Positions 55,432 through 64,000 of a stretch of 64,000 nucleotides of DNA are shown piece by piece (the first letter of the stretch is position 1; every line of letters begins with the position of its first letter). Made by a program: the position numbers and the translations under genes. Below the pieces are notes generated by a model that saw only the letters and a program-made list of their open reading frames with translations, did no database searches and had not been told where the DNA came from. Origin of the DNA: Corynebacterium sp. (lineage in GTDB: Bacteria; Actinomycetota; Actinomycetes; Mycobacteriales; Mycobacteriaceae); assembly GCF_030826625.1 (NCBI RefSeq), contig NZ_JAPJNQ010000001.1:40359-104358 (forward strand), in the 5' to 3' direction.

Positions 55432-57336
55432 CTACTTCTTGTCAGCCTCGTCCGGCTGGGCGGCAGCAGCCTCGTCCGGCTGGGCGTCGGCAAGATCTTC
55501 TACCTCGACACCCTCCACGTCGGATTCTTGGTGGTCTGGCTGCTCATCGAGCGGCTTCGCCTTACCGGAAGTATCGGAATCATCGGAACCGTCTGTGTCG
55601 TCGTCGGCGGCGTCCTTCTCCTTCGGCACCAGGCCCAACATATCCAGCAGGTCGGCCTGAACTTCGCGGCGGCGCAGCTTACCAATCTGGTCAGTAGCCA
55701 GCTCCTCGAAGTGGTAGAAGGTGCGCGGAACCTTGTATGCAGTCAGGCGCTCGCGGCAGTAGTCCTTTAGTCCATCCGGGTCCAGGGCGGCGCCTGCCCG
55801 CAGAACCACACAGGCTACGACGTCTTCGGAGCCGTCCTTACGCGGACGCCCCACGACGGCGCACTCTTCCACATCAGGGTGCTGGCCCAGGCAGTCTTCG
55901 ACCTCGCCAGGGTAGACGTTGAAACCACCGGTGATGATCATTTCCTTAATGCGGGAAACAATGCGCACGAAGCCATCTTCTTCCATCACAGCCATGTCGC
56001 CGGTGCGGAACCAACCATCATGGAAGGCGTTTTCCGTGGCTTCCTCATTGTGCAGATAGCCTTTGAAAACCTGCGGGCCGCGGCCGAGCAGCTCGCCTTC
56101 CTTGCCATCCGGCATGGTCTCTTCCAAATTATCCGGGTTGGCGATGCGTACCTCAGTATCCGGGAAAGGGATACCGATATAGCCCGGACGCCGGTTTTCC
56201 GAGTGCGGGTTACAACACAGCACCGGCGAGGTCTCGGTCAAGCCGTAGCCTTCCACCAGCAGGCCGCCGGTGCGCTGTTCCCACTTCTCGACGGTGTCTT
56301 CCGGCAAGGGGGCGGCACCGGAAATGGAGTTGGTGATGCCCTTGAGATCAATGTTCTGCTTCTCGGCTGCCTCCATAACCTTGGAGTACAGCGTCGGCAC
56401 GCCAGGCATCCAGGATGGCTTGCGGTTTTTGATGACGTCCATCAGCAACGGGATTTCCGGCTTTGGTACCAGCACCATCTCGCCACCCAGCGACACCGCC
56501 AGGCCGGCGATCAGCGTTAGACCGTAAACATGGAACATTGGCAGAGCGCCCAGCACGCGTTCGTCCGGGTTGCGGCCCAAGGTAGGGAAGAACGCCAAGA
56601 TCTGGGCGATATTCGCGGATATATTGCCCTGGGTGAGCTCTGCACCCTTCGGTGCGCCGGTAGTGCCCGAGGTGTAGAGGATCAGCGCGGTCGTTTCACT
56701 AGTGACACAATCAGGGGTACGGATTTCCCGCCCGTCGCCACCGAAAGCCTCACTGGCCAGGGACTCAAAAGAGATGGTGTTCGGTGCAAACTGGGACAGC
56801 TGCTTGCGTTTTTCGCGGATCGACGGCAGCGGCAGGTATCGCAGAGCCAGCTGCTTGGTGCGCGGCATCGCGTTGATCATGTTGACCGAAATGATGGTCT
56901 CCAGTGGAGTCTTGCTGCGAACCTGCTCCAACATTGGGGCGGCCTTGTCCCAGCAAATCGCGATGCGGGCGCCGTGATCCTGGAACAGACCTTCCAACTC
57001 GTGCGCGGTATAGAGCGGGTTGTGCTCGACGACGGTCGCACCAATTTTCTGGATGGCATAAAAAGCAATAACGTGCTGCGGGCAGTTCGGAAGCAGCACT
57101 GCCACGCGGTCACCCGGACCTACGCCGAAGGCCTTCAGACCGGCGGCGACAGCGCGTACGTTCTTGTCGAGTTCGCTATAAGTCATCGTCTCGCCAAAGA
57201 AGTACGTTGCCTGCCGGTGGTGGTTATTGGTCAGGTTGCTGTCGTACAAGCTCAGCAGAGTCTTGTGCTCGTATTCCGGTTTTTCCGGAATATCGCCGTA
57301 GTGCTGTAGCCACGCCTTGGTATCCGAAGCGGTCAT
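55432..57336 (-). CDS. fadD: Long-chain fatty acid-CoA ligase (tandem paralogue 1)
   Basis: Makes acyl-CoA from fatty acid, ATP and CoA. The 634-residue protein has P-loop LILYTSGTTGAPKGAEL, VEGYGLTETSPV, the GWFRTGDMAVMEEDGFVRIVSRIKEMIITGGFNVYPGE region (given here as the family's hinge) and catalytic Lys in QIGKLRRREVQ. The C-terminal ~60 residues form an acidic Asp/Glu/Ala tail with a repeated QPDEA unit, absent in the two paralogues upstream. AAGGAGGT precedes the ATG. It shares the N-terminal KAWLQHY motif with its neighbours. Confidence 0.92.
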   Translation of the reverse strand: MTASDTKAWLQHYGDIPEKPEYEHKTLLSLYDSNLTNNHHRQATYFFGETMTYSELDKNVRAVAAGLKAFGVGPGDRVAVLLPNCPQHVIAFYAIQKIGATVVEHNPLYTAHELEGLFQDHGARIAICWDKAAPMLEQVRSKTPLETIISVNMINAMPRTKQLALRYLPLPSIREKRKQLSQFAPNTISFESLASEAFGGDGREIRTPDCVTSETTALILYTSGTTGAPKGAELTQGNISANIAQILAFFPTLGRNPDERVLGALPMFHVYGLTLIAGLAVSLGGEMVLVPKPEIPLLMDVIKNRKPSWMPGVPTLYSKVMEAAEKQNIDLKGITNSISGAAPLPEDTVEKWEQRTGGLLVEGYGLTETSPVLCCNPHSENRRPGYIGIPFPDTEVRIANPDNLEETMPDGKEGELLGRGPQVFKGYLHNEEATENAFHDGWFRTGDMAVMEEDGFVRIVSRIKEMIITGGFNVYPGEVEDCLGQHPDVEECAVVGRPRKDGSEDVVACVVLRAGAALDPDGLKDYCRERLTAYKVPRTFYHFEELATDQIGKLRRREVQADLLDMLGLVPKEKDAADDDTDGSDDSDTSGKAKPLDEQPDHQESDVEGVEVEDLADAQPDEAAAAQPDEADKK

Positions 57337-57553
57337 TGCTACCTCCTTGAGTAGGGGTGTTGTGCATCACACGATTTGAGATAACCCCACACTACCAATT
57401 GGTGAGTAGTTTCACATAACTAGCGCGGATCTCGTGCGAAGTCGTGAATACTCCCAGCATACAGCGGTGTGTAAGGCAAAAGGGGCGTGCCGACGGTTGC
57501 GGTGATGCGTCGGCACGCCCCTATTTCGCGCGTTTTTTGCGAATCTCGATTCG

Positions 57554-59329
57554 CTAGTTTTCAGACTCTCCCAAGCGTTCCATCAGATCGGCTTGTACCT
57601 CACGTCGGCGGATTTTGCCCAGCTGGTCGCGGGCCAATTCCTCAAAGTGGTAGAAGGTGCGCGGAACCTTGTAGCGGGTTAAGCGCTGACGGCAGAACTC
57701 GCGCAAACCTTCCGGATCCAGCTCGGCGCCGTCGTTAAGAATCACGCAGGCGACCACATCTTCCGAACCATCCTTGCGTGGGCGCCCCACCACGGCGACA
57801 TCGGCGACGTCGCGGTGAGAACTCACGGTTTCTTCCACCTCAGCCGGGTGCACGTTGAAACCACCGGTGATGATGATTTCCTTCAAGCGGGAGACCAGCC
57901 GCAAGAAGCCGTCTTCTTCCATGACGCCCATGTCACCGGTGCGGAACCAGCCGTCGTGGAAAGCCTCCTCGGTGGCTTCCGGCTTATTCAAGTAGCCCTG
58001 GAACACCTGTGGCCCTTTGACCAGGACCTCGCCCTCTTCACCGTTCGGCATGGTGCGGGAAGGATCATTCTGGTCCGCGATGCGGATCAAGGTATTGGGC
58101 ATAGGCACGCCGATAAAGCCCGGACGGCGATTTTCGTTGACTGGGTTAGCAACGATCACCGGCGAGGTTTCGGTTAGGCCGTAGCCTTCCACCAACAGGC
58201 CGCCGGACAGTTTTTCCCACTCGTCGACGGTGGCGGCAGGCAGTGGGGCGGCACCGGCAAACGAGTATCGGATGCCCTGCAGATCGAGGTCTTTTTTCTG
58301 TGCTTCCTCGGCGATCTTGTCGTAGAGCGTCGGCACGCCCGGCAGCCAGGTTGGCTTGCGCTTTTTGATGGCATCGAGAATCAGCGGGATCTCTGGCTTT
58401 GGCAGCAAGATGATCTCGCCGCCGACGTAGCACGACAGTGCCCCGATAAGCGTGAGGCCGTAGACGTGGAACAGCGGCAGTGCGCCCATCAGGGTTTCGG
58501 GCTTTTCGCCGATACCTGGTAGCCAGTATTTGGCCATCTGCACGTTGGAGCAGATATTACGGTGGCTGAGCATCGCGCCCTTCGGTGCTCCGGTGGTTCC
58601 CGAAGTGTAGAGGATGAATGCGATGTCATCCGGGGTAATCGTCGGGTCAGGTTCCAGGTTTTCGCCGGTGCCGCCGATCGCGCCGTCGAGAAGCATGCCG
58701 TACGGGATTGCGTTGTCAGCTTTTGCGGTGAGCATATCGCGTTTTTCGCGTACCGACGGCAGCGGTAGGTAGCGCAAGGCCAGCTGCTTGGTCGTCGGCA
58801 TGGCCTCGACCATGTTGACCGCGATCAGGTTTTGTAGCGCAGTGCTGTGGCGGAGTGGTTCCAGAGATTCGGCGATTTTGTCCCACACAATCGCGGTGCG
58901 CGCCTCGTGGTCTTTGAAGAGGCCTTCCAGCTCATACGGGGTGTATAGCGGATTGTGCTCGACGACGGTGGCGCCCAGGCGGTGAATAGCGTGCACCGCA
59001 ACGACGTGCTGCGGACAGTTCGGCAGAATTACGGCAACTCGGTCACCCTTGCCGACGCCCAGTGATTTCAAACTCGCAGCCACCGCCCGGACCTGCTTGT
59101 CGATCTGCGCGAAGGTTTTGGTCTGGCCGAAAAACCAGGTTGCGTTGCGGTCCGGGTTCTTTTTGAGGTTTTCGATGTAGTTATCGACAAGCGTGATTTC
59201 GGCGAGTTCGATTTCCGGTGGGCAGGCTTCGTTGTAGTGCTGGAGCCAGGCGCGGCTTTCGAATGCTGTTGCTGCGCCGGTGGGGTTGGCGGCGTTCTCA
59301 GCGTTTGGGGAGTCTTCAGATGGAGACAT
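57554..59329 (-). CDS. fadD: Long-chain fatty acid-CoA ligase (tandem paralogue 2)
   Basis: 591 residues. The same layout as its neighbours: FESRAWLQHY start, P-loop FILYTSGTTGAPKGAML, VEGYGLTETSPV, GWFRTGDMGVMEEDGF, and catalytic Lys in QLGKIRRREVQ close to the C-terminus. ATG 59329 is chosen because AGGAGG lies upstream and the N-terminus then matches the paralogues; the open frame to 59440 has no family similarity. It lies 217 nt from the next fadD and may have its own promoter. Confidence 0.92.
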   Translation of the reverse strand: MSPSEDSPNAENAANPTGAATAFESRAWLQHYNEACPPEIELAEITLVDNYIENLKKNPDRNATWFFGQTKTFAQIDKQVRAVAASLKSLGVGKGDRVAVILPNCPQHVVAVHAIHRLGATVVEHNPLYTPYELEGLFKDHEARTAIVWDKIAESLEPLRHSTALQNLIAVNMVEAMPTTKQLALRYLPLPSVREKRDMLTAKADNAIPYGMLLDGAIGGTGENLEPDPTITPDDIAFILYTSGTTGAPKGAMLSHRNICSNVQMAKYWLPGIGEKPETLMGALPLFHVYGLTLIGALSCYVGGEIILLPKPEIPLILDAIKKRKPTWLPGVPTLYDKIAEEAQKKDLDLQGIRYSFAGAAPLPAATVDEWEKLSGGLLVEGYGLTETSPVIVANPVNENRRPGFIGVPMPNTLIRIADQNDPSRTMPNGEEGEVLVKGPQVFQGYLNKPEATEEAFHDGWFRTGDMGVMEEDGFLRLVSRLKEIIITGGFNVHPAEVEETVSSHRDVADVAVVGRPRKDGSEDVVACVILNDGAELDPEGLREFCRQRLTRYKVPRTFYHFEELARDQLGKIRRREVQADLMERLGESEN

Positions 59330-59642
59330 GGGAAACAATCCTCCTGTGGTTGTCCTGTGGCGTTGATGGCCACACCAGGTGCATGTGCTGCGAACCACGT
59401 GCATACGAACTAACAACCGGTAGCTAACGACCGCTAGCATTCTGTGACGTAAGTCTGTGATCTAGGTTGCAGTTTTGGTTCTGTAACCACAGTAGGCGAT
59501 AAAAGTCTGGCTGGCTAGTATTGGTTCGTTTCTACTTACGAAATAGCTATGTTTCGGTGTGCGGCAGCGTGTGCGCCGCATGTGTGCCTCGTGCGGCCGT
59601 GTGTCTGCCGCGTGCGCGCCGAGTTCGGGCTAGCTATCTAGC
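59330..59642. other. Intergenic region between fadD paralogues 2 and 3
   Basis: No gene seen. It contains a TGTGGC/GCCACA inverted repeat (59356-59374), a partial GlxR-like TGTGACGTAAGTCTGT (59443-59458, 9 of 12 positions), a T/G-rich low-complexity stretch near 59560-59620, and three CTAG tetramers just before the stop of paralogue 3. Confidence 0.45.
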
Positions 59643-61361
59643 CTAGCTCTCATCCTCTAAGCGTTTCAGCAGGTCAGCCTGCACCTCGCGACGGCGGATT
59701 TTACCCAATTGGTCTTTCGCCAGATCCTCGAAGTGATAGAAGGTGCGCGGTACCTTGTAGGGAGTCAGCCGTTCCTTGGCAAAGGCGCGCAGCCCCTCTG
59801 GGTTCAGCTCAGCGCCGTCGCGAAGCACCACGCATGCCACGACATCCTCGGCACCATCGGAACGCGGACGACCAACCACGGCGCACTCGACGACGTCGGC
59901 ATGGCTCAACATGGTTTCTTCCACCTCACCTGGGTAGACGTTGAATCCACCGGTAATGATGATTTCCTTGATGCGCGAAACCAAGCGGATAAAGCCGTCT
60001 TCTTCCATGATTCCGACATCGCCGGTACGGAACCAGCCATCGTGAAACGCTGCCTCGGTGGCCTCAGGGTTGTCATAATAACCGTGGAAAACCTGCGGGC
60101 CGCGGGCGAGTAGCTCGCCTTCCTGCCCGTCGGGAAGCGTCTCATCTAGGTTGTCCGGGTTAGCGATGCGCACCTCGGTATCTGGGAACGGCACGCCGAT
60201 ATAACCTGGGCGGCGGTCCTCGCTCATCGGGTTGCCCACCAGAATAGGGGAACATTCAGTCAGGCCGTAGCCTTCCACCAGTAGCCCGGAAGTGGCGCGC
60301 TCCCAGTTTTCCACGGTGTGCACCGGCAGGGTGGAGGCCCCGGAGAAAGCATTGCGGATCTTCGACAGGTCGATGCCTTTGTCCTCGGCTGCCTCGATGA
60401 TTTTTTCGTACAGCGGTGGCACGCCCGGGATCCATGTCGGCGGGTGTTTTTTCATAATGTCCATCAGCAGCGGAATCTGCGGCGACGGCAGCAGCACCAT
60501 CTCGGCACCCAAAAATGGCCCCAGCGTGCCGAAAAATGTCAGACCATACGCGTGGAACATGGGCAGCGCACCCAGCAGGCGTTCGTGCTGGTCGCCCAGG
60601 CCTGGCACCCAGTGCTTGCCCTGCAGGATATTGGCATACAGATTGCCGTGGGTCAGCTGCGCGCCTTTCGGGCTGCCAGTGGTGCCGGAAGTGTACAGAA
60701 GCAGCGCGGGGGTGTTCTTGTCGACGCCGTCGGCAGGAGTGAAATCGCTTGGGGAACCACCCATGGAGCCGTCGGCAAGCACGGAAAACGGCACCGTATT
60801 CGGAGCTGGGGCGGTCAACTGCTTGCGGGTTTCGCGGATTTTCGGCAGCGGAATGCGCAAGGCCCACTGTTTCAACTTCGGCATGGCGTCGATCATGTTC
60901 ACCGAGATGATAGTCTCGAGCGCGAGTTCGCGGTCCTGGCGTAGCTTTTCGACAGTTTCCGTGGCCTTATCCCAGACAATCGCCACACGCGCACCATGGT
61001 TGGCAAATGGGTCACGCAGCTCGTGGGAAGTATAGAGCGGGTTGTGCTCGACGACGATCGCGCCCAGCTTGAGCACAGCGTAAAACGCGGCGACGTGCTG
61101 CGGGCAGTTCGGAAGGATTAGTGCCACCCGGTCGCCCGGGCCGACGCCAAGGGAGCGTAGACCAGCGGCAATGCCCCGGACCTGCTCATCGAGTTCCCCG
61201 TAAGACATGCCGCGGCCGAAAAACCACGTCGCGGGCTTGCTCCGGTTGATTGCCAAGTTGTTGTCATAAACATCCAACAAGGTCACGTTGCCGTAATCGA
61301 GCGTGTGCGGGGTAGATGGCGTGTAATGCTGCAGCCATGCCTGTGATTCAAAAGCCGACAT
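59643..61361 (-). CDS. fadD: Long-chain fatty acid-CoA ligase (tandem paralogue 3)
   Basis: 572 residues starting MSAFESQAWLQHY. P-loop LLLYTSGTTGSPKGAQL, VEGYGLTECSPIL, GWFRTGDVGIMEEDGF and Lys in QLGKIRRREVQ are intact. The open frame continues upstream to 61775, but that part is antisense to an IS3 transposase remnant and is not coding for FadD; ATG 61361 restores the paralogue N-terminus. The upstream region has been rearranged by the IS, so the native promoter may be lost or replaced. Confidence 0.92.
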   Translation of the reverse strand: MSAFESQAWLQHYTPSTPHTLDYGNVTLLDVYDNNLAINRSKPATWFFGRGMSYGELDEQVRGIAAGLRSLGVGPGDRVALILPNCPQHVAAFYAVLKLGAIVVEHNPLYTSHELRDPFANHGARVAIVWDKATETVEKLRQDRELALETIISVNMIDAMPKLKQWALRIPLPKIRETRKQLTAPAPNTVPFSVLADGSMGGSPSDFTPADGVDKNTPALLLYTSGTTGSPKGAQLTHGNLYANILQGKHWVPGLGDQHERLLGALPMFHAYGLTFFGTLGPFLGAEMVLLPSPQIPLLMDIMKKHPPTWIPGVPPLYEKIIEAAEDKGIDLSKIRNAFSGASTLPVHTVENWERATSGLLVEGYGLTECSPILVGNPMSEDRRPGYIGVPFPDTEVRIANPDNLDETLPDGQEGELLARGPQVFHGYYDNPEATEAAFHDGWFRTGDVGIMEEDGFIRLVSRIKEIIITGGFNVYPGEVEETMLSHADVVECAVVGRPRSDGAEDVVACVVLRDGAELNPEGLRAFAKERLTPYKVPRTFYHFEDLAKDQLGKIRRREVQADLLKRLEDES

Positions 61362-61374
61362 AGAAACTACTGTG

Positions 61375-61731
61375 CTTCCTTCGTGCTGGGGGTGTACTGG
61401 GACTGGTTTAGTAGTGCGGTTTGTTTCGTCCGGACTGGAGAACTCTTTCCAGTGTACTCCCAGCAACGTGGGGTGTTTCTGGGTGCTCGGGCGGGGCTTG
61501 AAGTGTTCCGGGATTTGATCCGTTTGAGTAGATGGGAGGCTCTGGAAGAGGCCCCAAAAATTGAGCAGAACGCCACGTTTGAGTGGGTGAATTGGTGTAA
61601 AGAGGAAAGGCTCCATCAAAGCTTGGGATACCGCGTCCCGGCTGAGGTTGAAGACGCGTTGTGGGAACACGATGAGTCCCGGGAAATAATGGAAAACAAG
61701 GCAAATGCCTAGGAACAAAACTCGGGGTACT
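61375..61731 (+). mobile_element. Internally deleted IS3-family remnant
   Basis: The left part (about 61377-61425: GGACTGGTTTA followed by GCGGTTTG) resembles the IS end at 63947-64000. The right part carries the transposase 3' end and finishes with AAAACTCGGGGTACTTCA, an IS3-type terminal sequence (reverse complement TGAAGTACCCCGAG). CTGGGGGTGTACTGG (61386-61400) and CCAGTGTACTCCCAG (61449-61463) form imperfect inverted arms. Most of the transposase is missing. Confidence 0.6.
61510..61712 (+). pseudogene. IS3-family transposase (OrfB), C-terminal fragment
   Basis: The frame ends with NATFEWVNWCKEERLHQSLG followed by YRVPAEVE, the conserved C-terminus of IS3-type integrase-core transposases (WVxWxNxxRLHxxLGY). 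The DDE catalytic core is absent. Sequence before about 61510 in the same frame does not resemble a transposase. Confidence 0.75.
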
Positions 61732-61925
61732 TCATCATTGGCCTGGTCAATTCTGCGATGCCGCTTTCTCGCCAACCGCAGAGAAACGCACCCAATTTCC
61801 CGGATTCAACTCACCCCGGAGGGCCTGCCGCAGCGCATCACCGCCACCTGCACACATTTAATTCACCCTATAAATGCTCAATTATCAGGACTTTTGTTGT
61901 CTCAAGACAATTGCACCTCTTGTGA

Positions 61926-62120
61926 TACCTGTCAGCCGTTAGCATTAATTCCATCAGGGGAGCGGATCCTGATTTCGAGAGAATTTTAACGCTTCTCATC
62001 ACGACTCCCAGTGTCTCCGTGAGCGAAGCAGCATCATTCAGTCAAATTCCACTGGAAGAAGTTCTAAACTTCTGGCAGAAAGGCTTTGAAGCTGGGCTCC
62101 TGTTTACTCCTTTGATCTAA
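61926..62120 (+). pseudogene. 3' remnant of a gene preceding the MFS exporter
   Basis: A frame open from 61926 ends at TAA 62120, 15 nt before the exporter start: about 64 residues, DFERILTLLITTPSVSVSEA then IPLEEVLNFWQKGFEAGLLF. The helix-turn-helix-like pattern and close spacing suggest the C-terminal end of a real protein once in operon with the exporter. An overlapping frame at 61705-61989 contains a CTSCDTC motif, and a frameshift could join the two. I do not recognise the family. Confidence 0.45.
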
Positions 62121-62134
62121 CGGAAAGAAGTCAC

Positions 62135-63331
62135 TTGCTCAATACACGCGCTAGAAACCTAGTATTCGCCGTGGTGGCTTCCGCGCTTGGCGATGGCCTC
62201 ATCCCCACCGCTTTTGCCATCCAATCGTTTAAATTGGATTCCAGCGGTAGGTTGCTTACCTTTGTCCTTATCGCACTGTGGTCCGCCAAACTGATTTCAT
62301 CGCTGGCCCTCGACAAGATACCAACCCCGGTTTTTCCGGCTAGAATCATGGTTCTATCAGATTTTGGCAGAGCCCTGGCGCAGGTTGGGCTTCTTGTTTA
62401 CCTGGTACTTTTCCCGAATTTTTGGGGCCCAGCCCTGATCATTTCATCCTTCCTTTACGGTTTCTTCGCCCCGTGGTTTGGCCCCAATAGGTTCTCCCTC
62501 CTCGCCTCTATCCTTACCGGGAAAGAGCGCCGCAAGATAAACTCCCTACTTTCTGCCATTGGTGATGCCCTCTTCCTCGCCGGCCCACTCCTCGGCTCCG
62601 CTTTGACCCTGGGAATGGGCTTCAAGGCAGTTCTGGTGATAGACACCTTTACCTTTGCCATATCCATGGCATTTATCGCGTCTTATTGGAATGTCCGCAG
62701 CAAATCTGGGCAGCAGGAAGAGCCGGAAGAAACCGCCGAGCCCTCTCCAGTAAAAGCCACCATCTCGCGTGTCAGGCTTCCCCAGTGGGCTGTTCACGGA
62801 CTAGTTACTTGGCTTATCGTAGCCACAACGATTGGTTTTATCGGTTCCGCGGCACCCACCTCAGTGATGGACCGGTTCTCTGAATCTACGTGGGGATGGA
62901 TCGCATCCGTCGGCGCGGCAGGCGCCCTCTTGGGTTCTTTATTATCGTCTTTTCCCATGTGGAAAAAGGTGCACTGGAATCTCCTTCAGATAGCCTTATG
63001 TGCCGCTTATGCCGGACATCTTTTAGCACTGTTTTTATCGTCCAGCATTTACGTTATTGCCATCGCCACCGCGCTGAGCGGCGCATTGACCGCCATCTCA
63101 GGAATCACCTGGGATGTCTTGGGGCAAGAACTCCCTTCAGATGACTTGGTTAACCGTTTTGCCGTGCGCGACCAAATCATAAACACCGTCGGCATCCCCG
63201 TTGGCATGTTGCTATTCGCTTTCCTCGCAAACGCTAACGGTATTTCGTTATCCATTCTTCTTGTACTTTTGTCTGTCGCCGCGCTTGTATGCTTTGCTCC
63301 AAGATCTTTCCCGCAGAAAAGCAGGCCTTAA
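62135..63331 (+). CDS. Major facilitator superfamily exporter
   Basis: The 398-residue protein has about twelve hydrophobic helices, with a charged cytoplasmic loop (~190-210, QQEEPEETAEPSP) between two six-helix halves. Conserved MFS-like loops are visible (TGKERRKINSLLSAIGDALFLAGPLLGS; ELPSDDLVNRFAVRDQIINTVGIPVG). It resembles exporters of the macrolide/peptide-efflux type; the substrate is unknown. Translation starts at TTG 62135 with GGAAAG 8 nt upstream. It follows a gene remnant at operon-like spacing and lies among IS debris, so it is probably horizontally acquired. Confidence 0.8.
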   Translation: MLNTRARNLVFAVVASALGDGLIPTAFAIQSFKLDSSGRLLTFVLIALWSAKLISSLALDKIPTPVFPARIMVLSDFGRALAQVGLLVYLVLFPNFWGPALIISSFLYGFFAPWFGPNRFSLLASILTGKERRKINSLLSAIGDALFLAGPLLGSALTLGMGFKAVLVIDTFTFAISMAFIASYWNVRSKSGQQEEPEETAEPSPVKATISRVRLPQWAVHGLVTWLIVATTIGFIGSAAPTSVMDRFSESTWGWIASVGAAGALLGSLLSSFPMWKKVHWNLLQIALCAAYAGHLLALFLSSSIYVIAIATALSGALTAISGITWDVLGQELPSDDLVNRFAVRDQIINTVGIPVGMLLFAFLANANGISLSILLVLLSVAALVCFAPRSFPQKSRP

Positions 63332-63705
63332 CCCATATGGGCTATCGATTCATACTGGCCCCAAGGCAAGCTGAGCTATTCAAAAGGGATGAAGTGTCCC
63401 ACCCGCGAGTATGGATCAACTCGTTCTTGTGAGGGAACGTTGACGTTTGCCGCCAGAGCATTGTCATATCAGTCGCCAAAAATTCCGGTGGAAGCGGTGA
63501 TTTCGTGCTGGGAAGGCGCTGGTTGTAGACAACGCTGACATACTATGAACCGTGATCCGAATGGTGAATGGGACCTGTTTTTCCTTTGCCGCGACAATCG
63601 CCTGGTTGAGTGCTTGCAGCAGCAAAGCCTCGGTCGCATCGAGTTCGGTAGTGCCTCCCCAGCGATCCATCGAGAAGACACGTCAGTGACAAAGGCCCTT
63701 GGGAC
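63332..63705. other. Region between intact and broken MFS genes
   Basis: 374 bp. On the minus strand 63464-63670 could encode a 68-residue frame (WGGTTELDATEALLLQALNQ...) whose first ~45 residues look protein-like, but I recognise no family and it degenerates afterwards; it may be another remnant. Nothing else is supported. Confidence 0.35.
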
Positions 63706-63946
63706 TTACTCGCATACGGGGAGCAAATTGAAATCGGATGCTTTAGGCAGTGTGCGTAGGACTGAACTTGCCGCTATCAAACAGGAGATAACCGAGCACA
63801 GAGCGCATAGTGCCATGCTTGCCTGAAAACCAATTGCAGCGAGAAATATACCCGCGCTGGCGGAGGCGATGATTGGTAGCAATCCCATCATCAGACGCGC
63901 TCCTGCCGAGCATTTTCCTATTTTTTCGGGAGGCGCTGATAACGCA
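63706..63946 (-). pseudogene. MFS transporter, C-terminal stub cut by an IS
   Basis: The minus-strand frame ending at TAA 63706 reads PPEKIGKCSAGARLMMGLLP then ASAGIFLAAIGFQASMALCA, typical of the last two to three helices of an MFS exporter (PxE..G+.SA..R). It runs without interruption into the IS end at 63947, so the N-terminal majority is missing from this side of the element. Confidence 0.65.
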
Positions 63947-64000
63947 TGAACTGGCCCCCGAAAGTTGGACTGGTTTAATTCTAGGCGGTTTGGGCTTCAA
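63947..64000. mobile_element. Terminal segment of an IS (IS3-like), continuing beyond the window
   Basis: TGAACTGGCCCCCGAAAGTT begins exactly where the MFS frame is interrupted and has the TGAAC...CCCC form of IS3-type ends. GGACTGGTTTA/GCGGTTTG downstream is shared with the remnant at 61375. The element body lies outside the window. Confidence 0.55.

Noticed and set aside
61362..61775. 138-codon N-terminal extension of fadD paralogue 3
   Set aside because: It is antisense to the IS3 remnant and unrelated to the N-terminus of the other two paralogues.

Overview
The window is a chromosomal segment of a mycolate-producing Corynebacterium. The support is: a single-chain FAS-I fatty acid synthase, two antigen-85-type mycoloyltransferases, a mycothiol-dependent formaldehyde dehydrogenase, an RmlC-RmlD fusion, a zinc-finger-free topoisomerase I with a lysine-rich tail, and a gene order (topA, cyaB, holB; rml genes; lpd; sdhCAB; murB) that I recall from C. 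glutamicum. No species can be assigned from sequence alone.

Layout. 1-6180 is core: the 3' end of topA, a DUF418 membrane protein, a HAMP-type adenylate cyclase, divergent holB and tRNA-Thr(CGU). 6180-8905 looks accessory: a small membrane protein and an AlbA_2/Schlafen-type ATP-binding regulator, with a field of ACAGTGT-like repeats behind its promoter. 8910-12600 holds an acyl-CoA synthetase divergent from a mycothiol-linked formaldehyde module (dehydrogenase plus metallo-beta-lactamase-fold hydrolase). 12638-17888 is a minus-strand run: rmlB, rmlCD, rmlA (dTDP-rhamnose for the arabinogalactan linker), then a DsbA-like thiol oxidoreductase and CcdA. 18089-25851 has a mycoloyltransferase, a candidate 35-residue peptide gene, lpd, sdhCAB and a small membrane protein. 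26007-35463 is cell-envelope and conserved-hypothetical territory: DUF445, DUF2516, a degenerate DERA-like protein, an LmeA-like DUF2993 protein, DUF2505, murB, a lipoprotein, a second mycoloyltransferase and a polysaccharide deacetylase. 35745-44987 is the 3080-residue FAS-I gene.

45163-55150 is a complete hydroxamate-siderophore locus: a PLP decarboxylase, an N-hydroxylase and a fused acyltransferase/NIS synthetase in a translationally coupled operon, followed by an Fe-siderophore ABC importer, with the binding lipoprotein divergent. The pathway logic matches desferrioxamine/bisucaberin assembly, and a strong half-site for the iron repressor DtxR sits at the head of the operon. 55432-61361 carries three tandem fadD paralogues. 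61375-64000 is a decayed mobile region: an IS3-type remnant, a truncated gene, an intact MFS exporter, the C-terminal stub of a second MFS gene, and the end of another IS that runs off the window.

Sequence-level themes: many starts look leaderless (a -10-like hexamer 5-7 nt before ATG/GTG); several genes carry short in-frame tandem duplications; CTAG tetranucleotides cluster at gene 3' ends.
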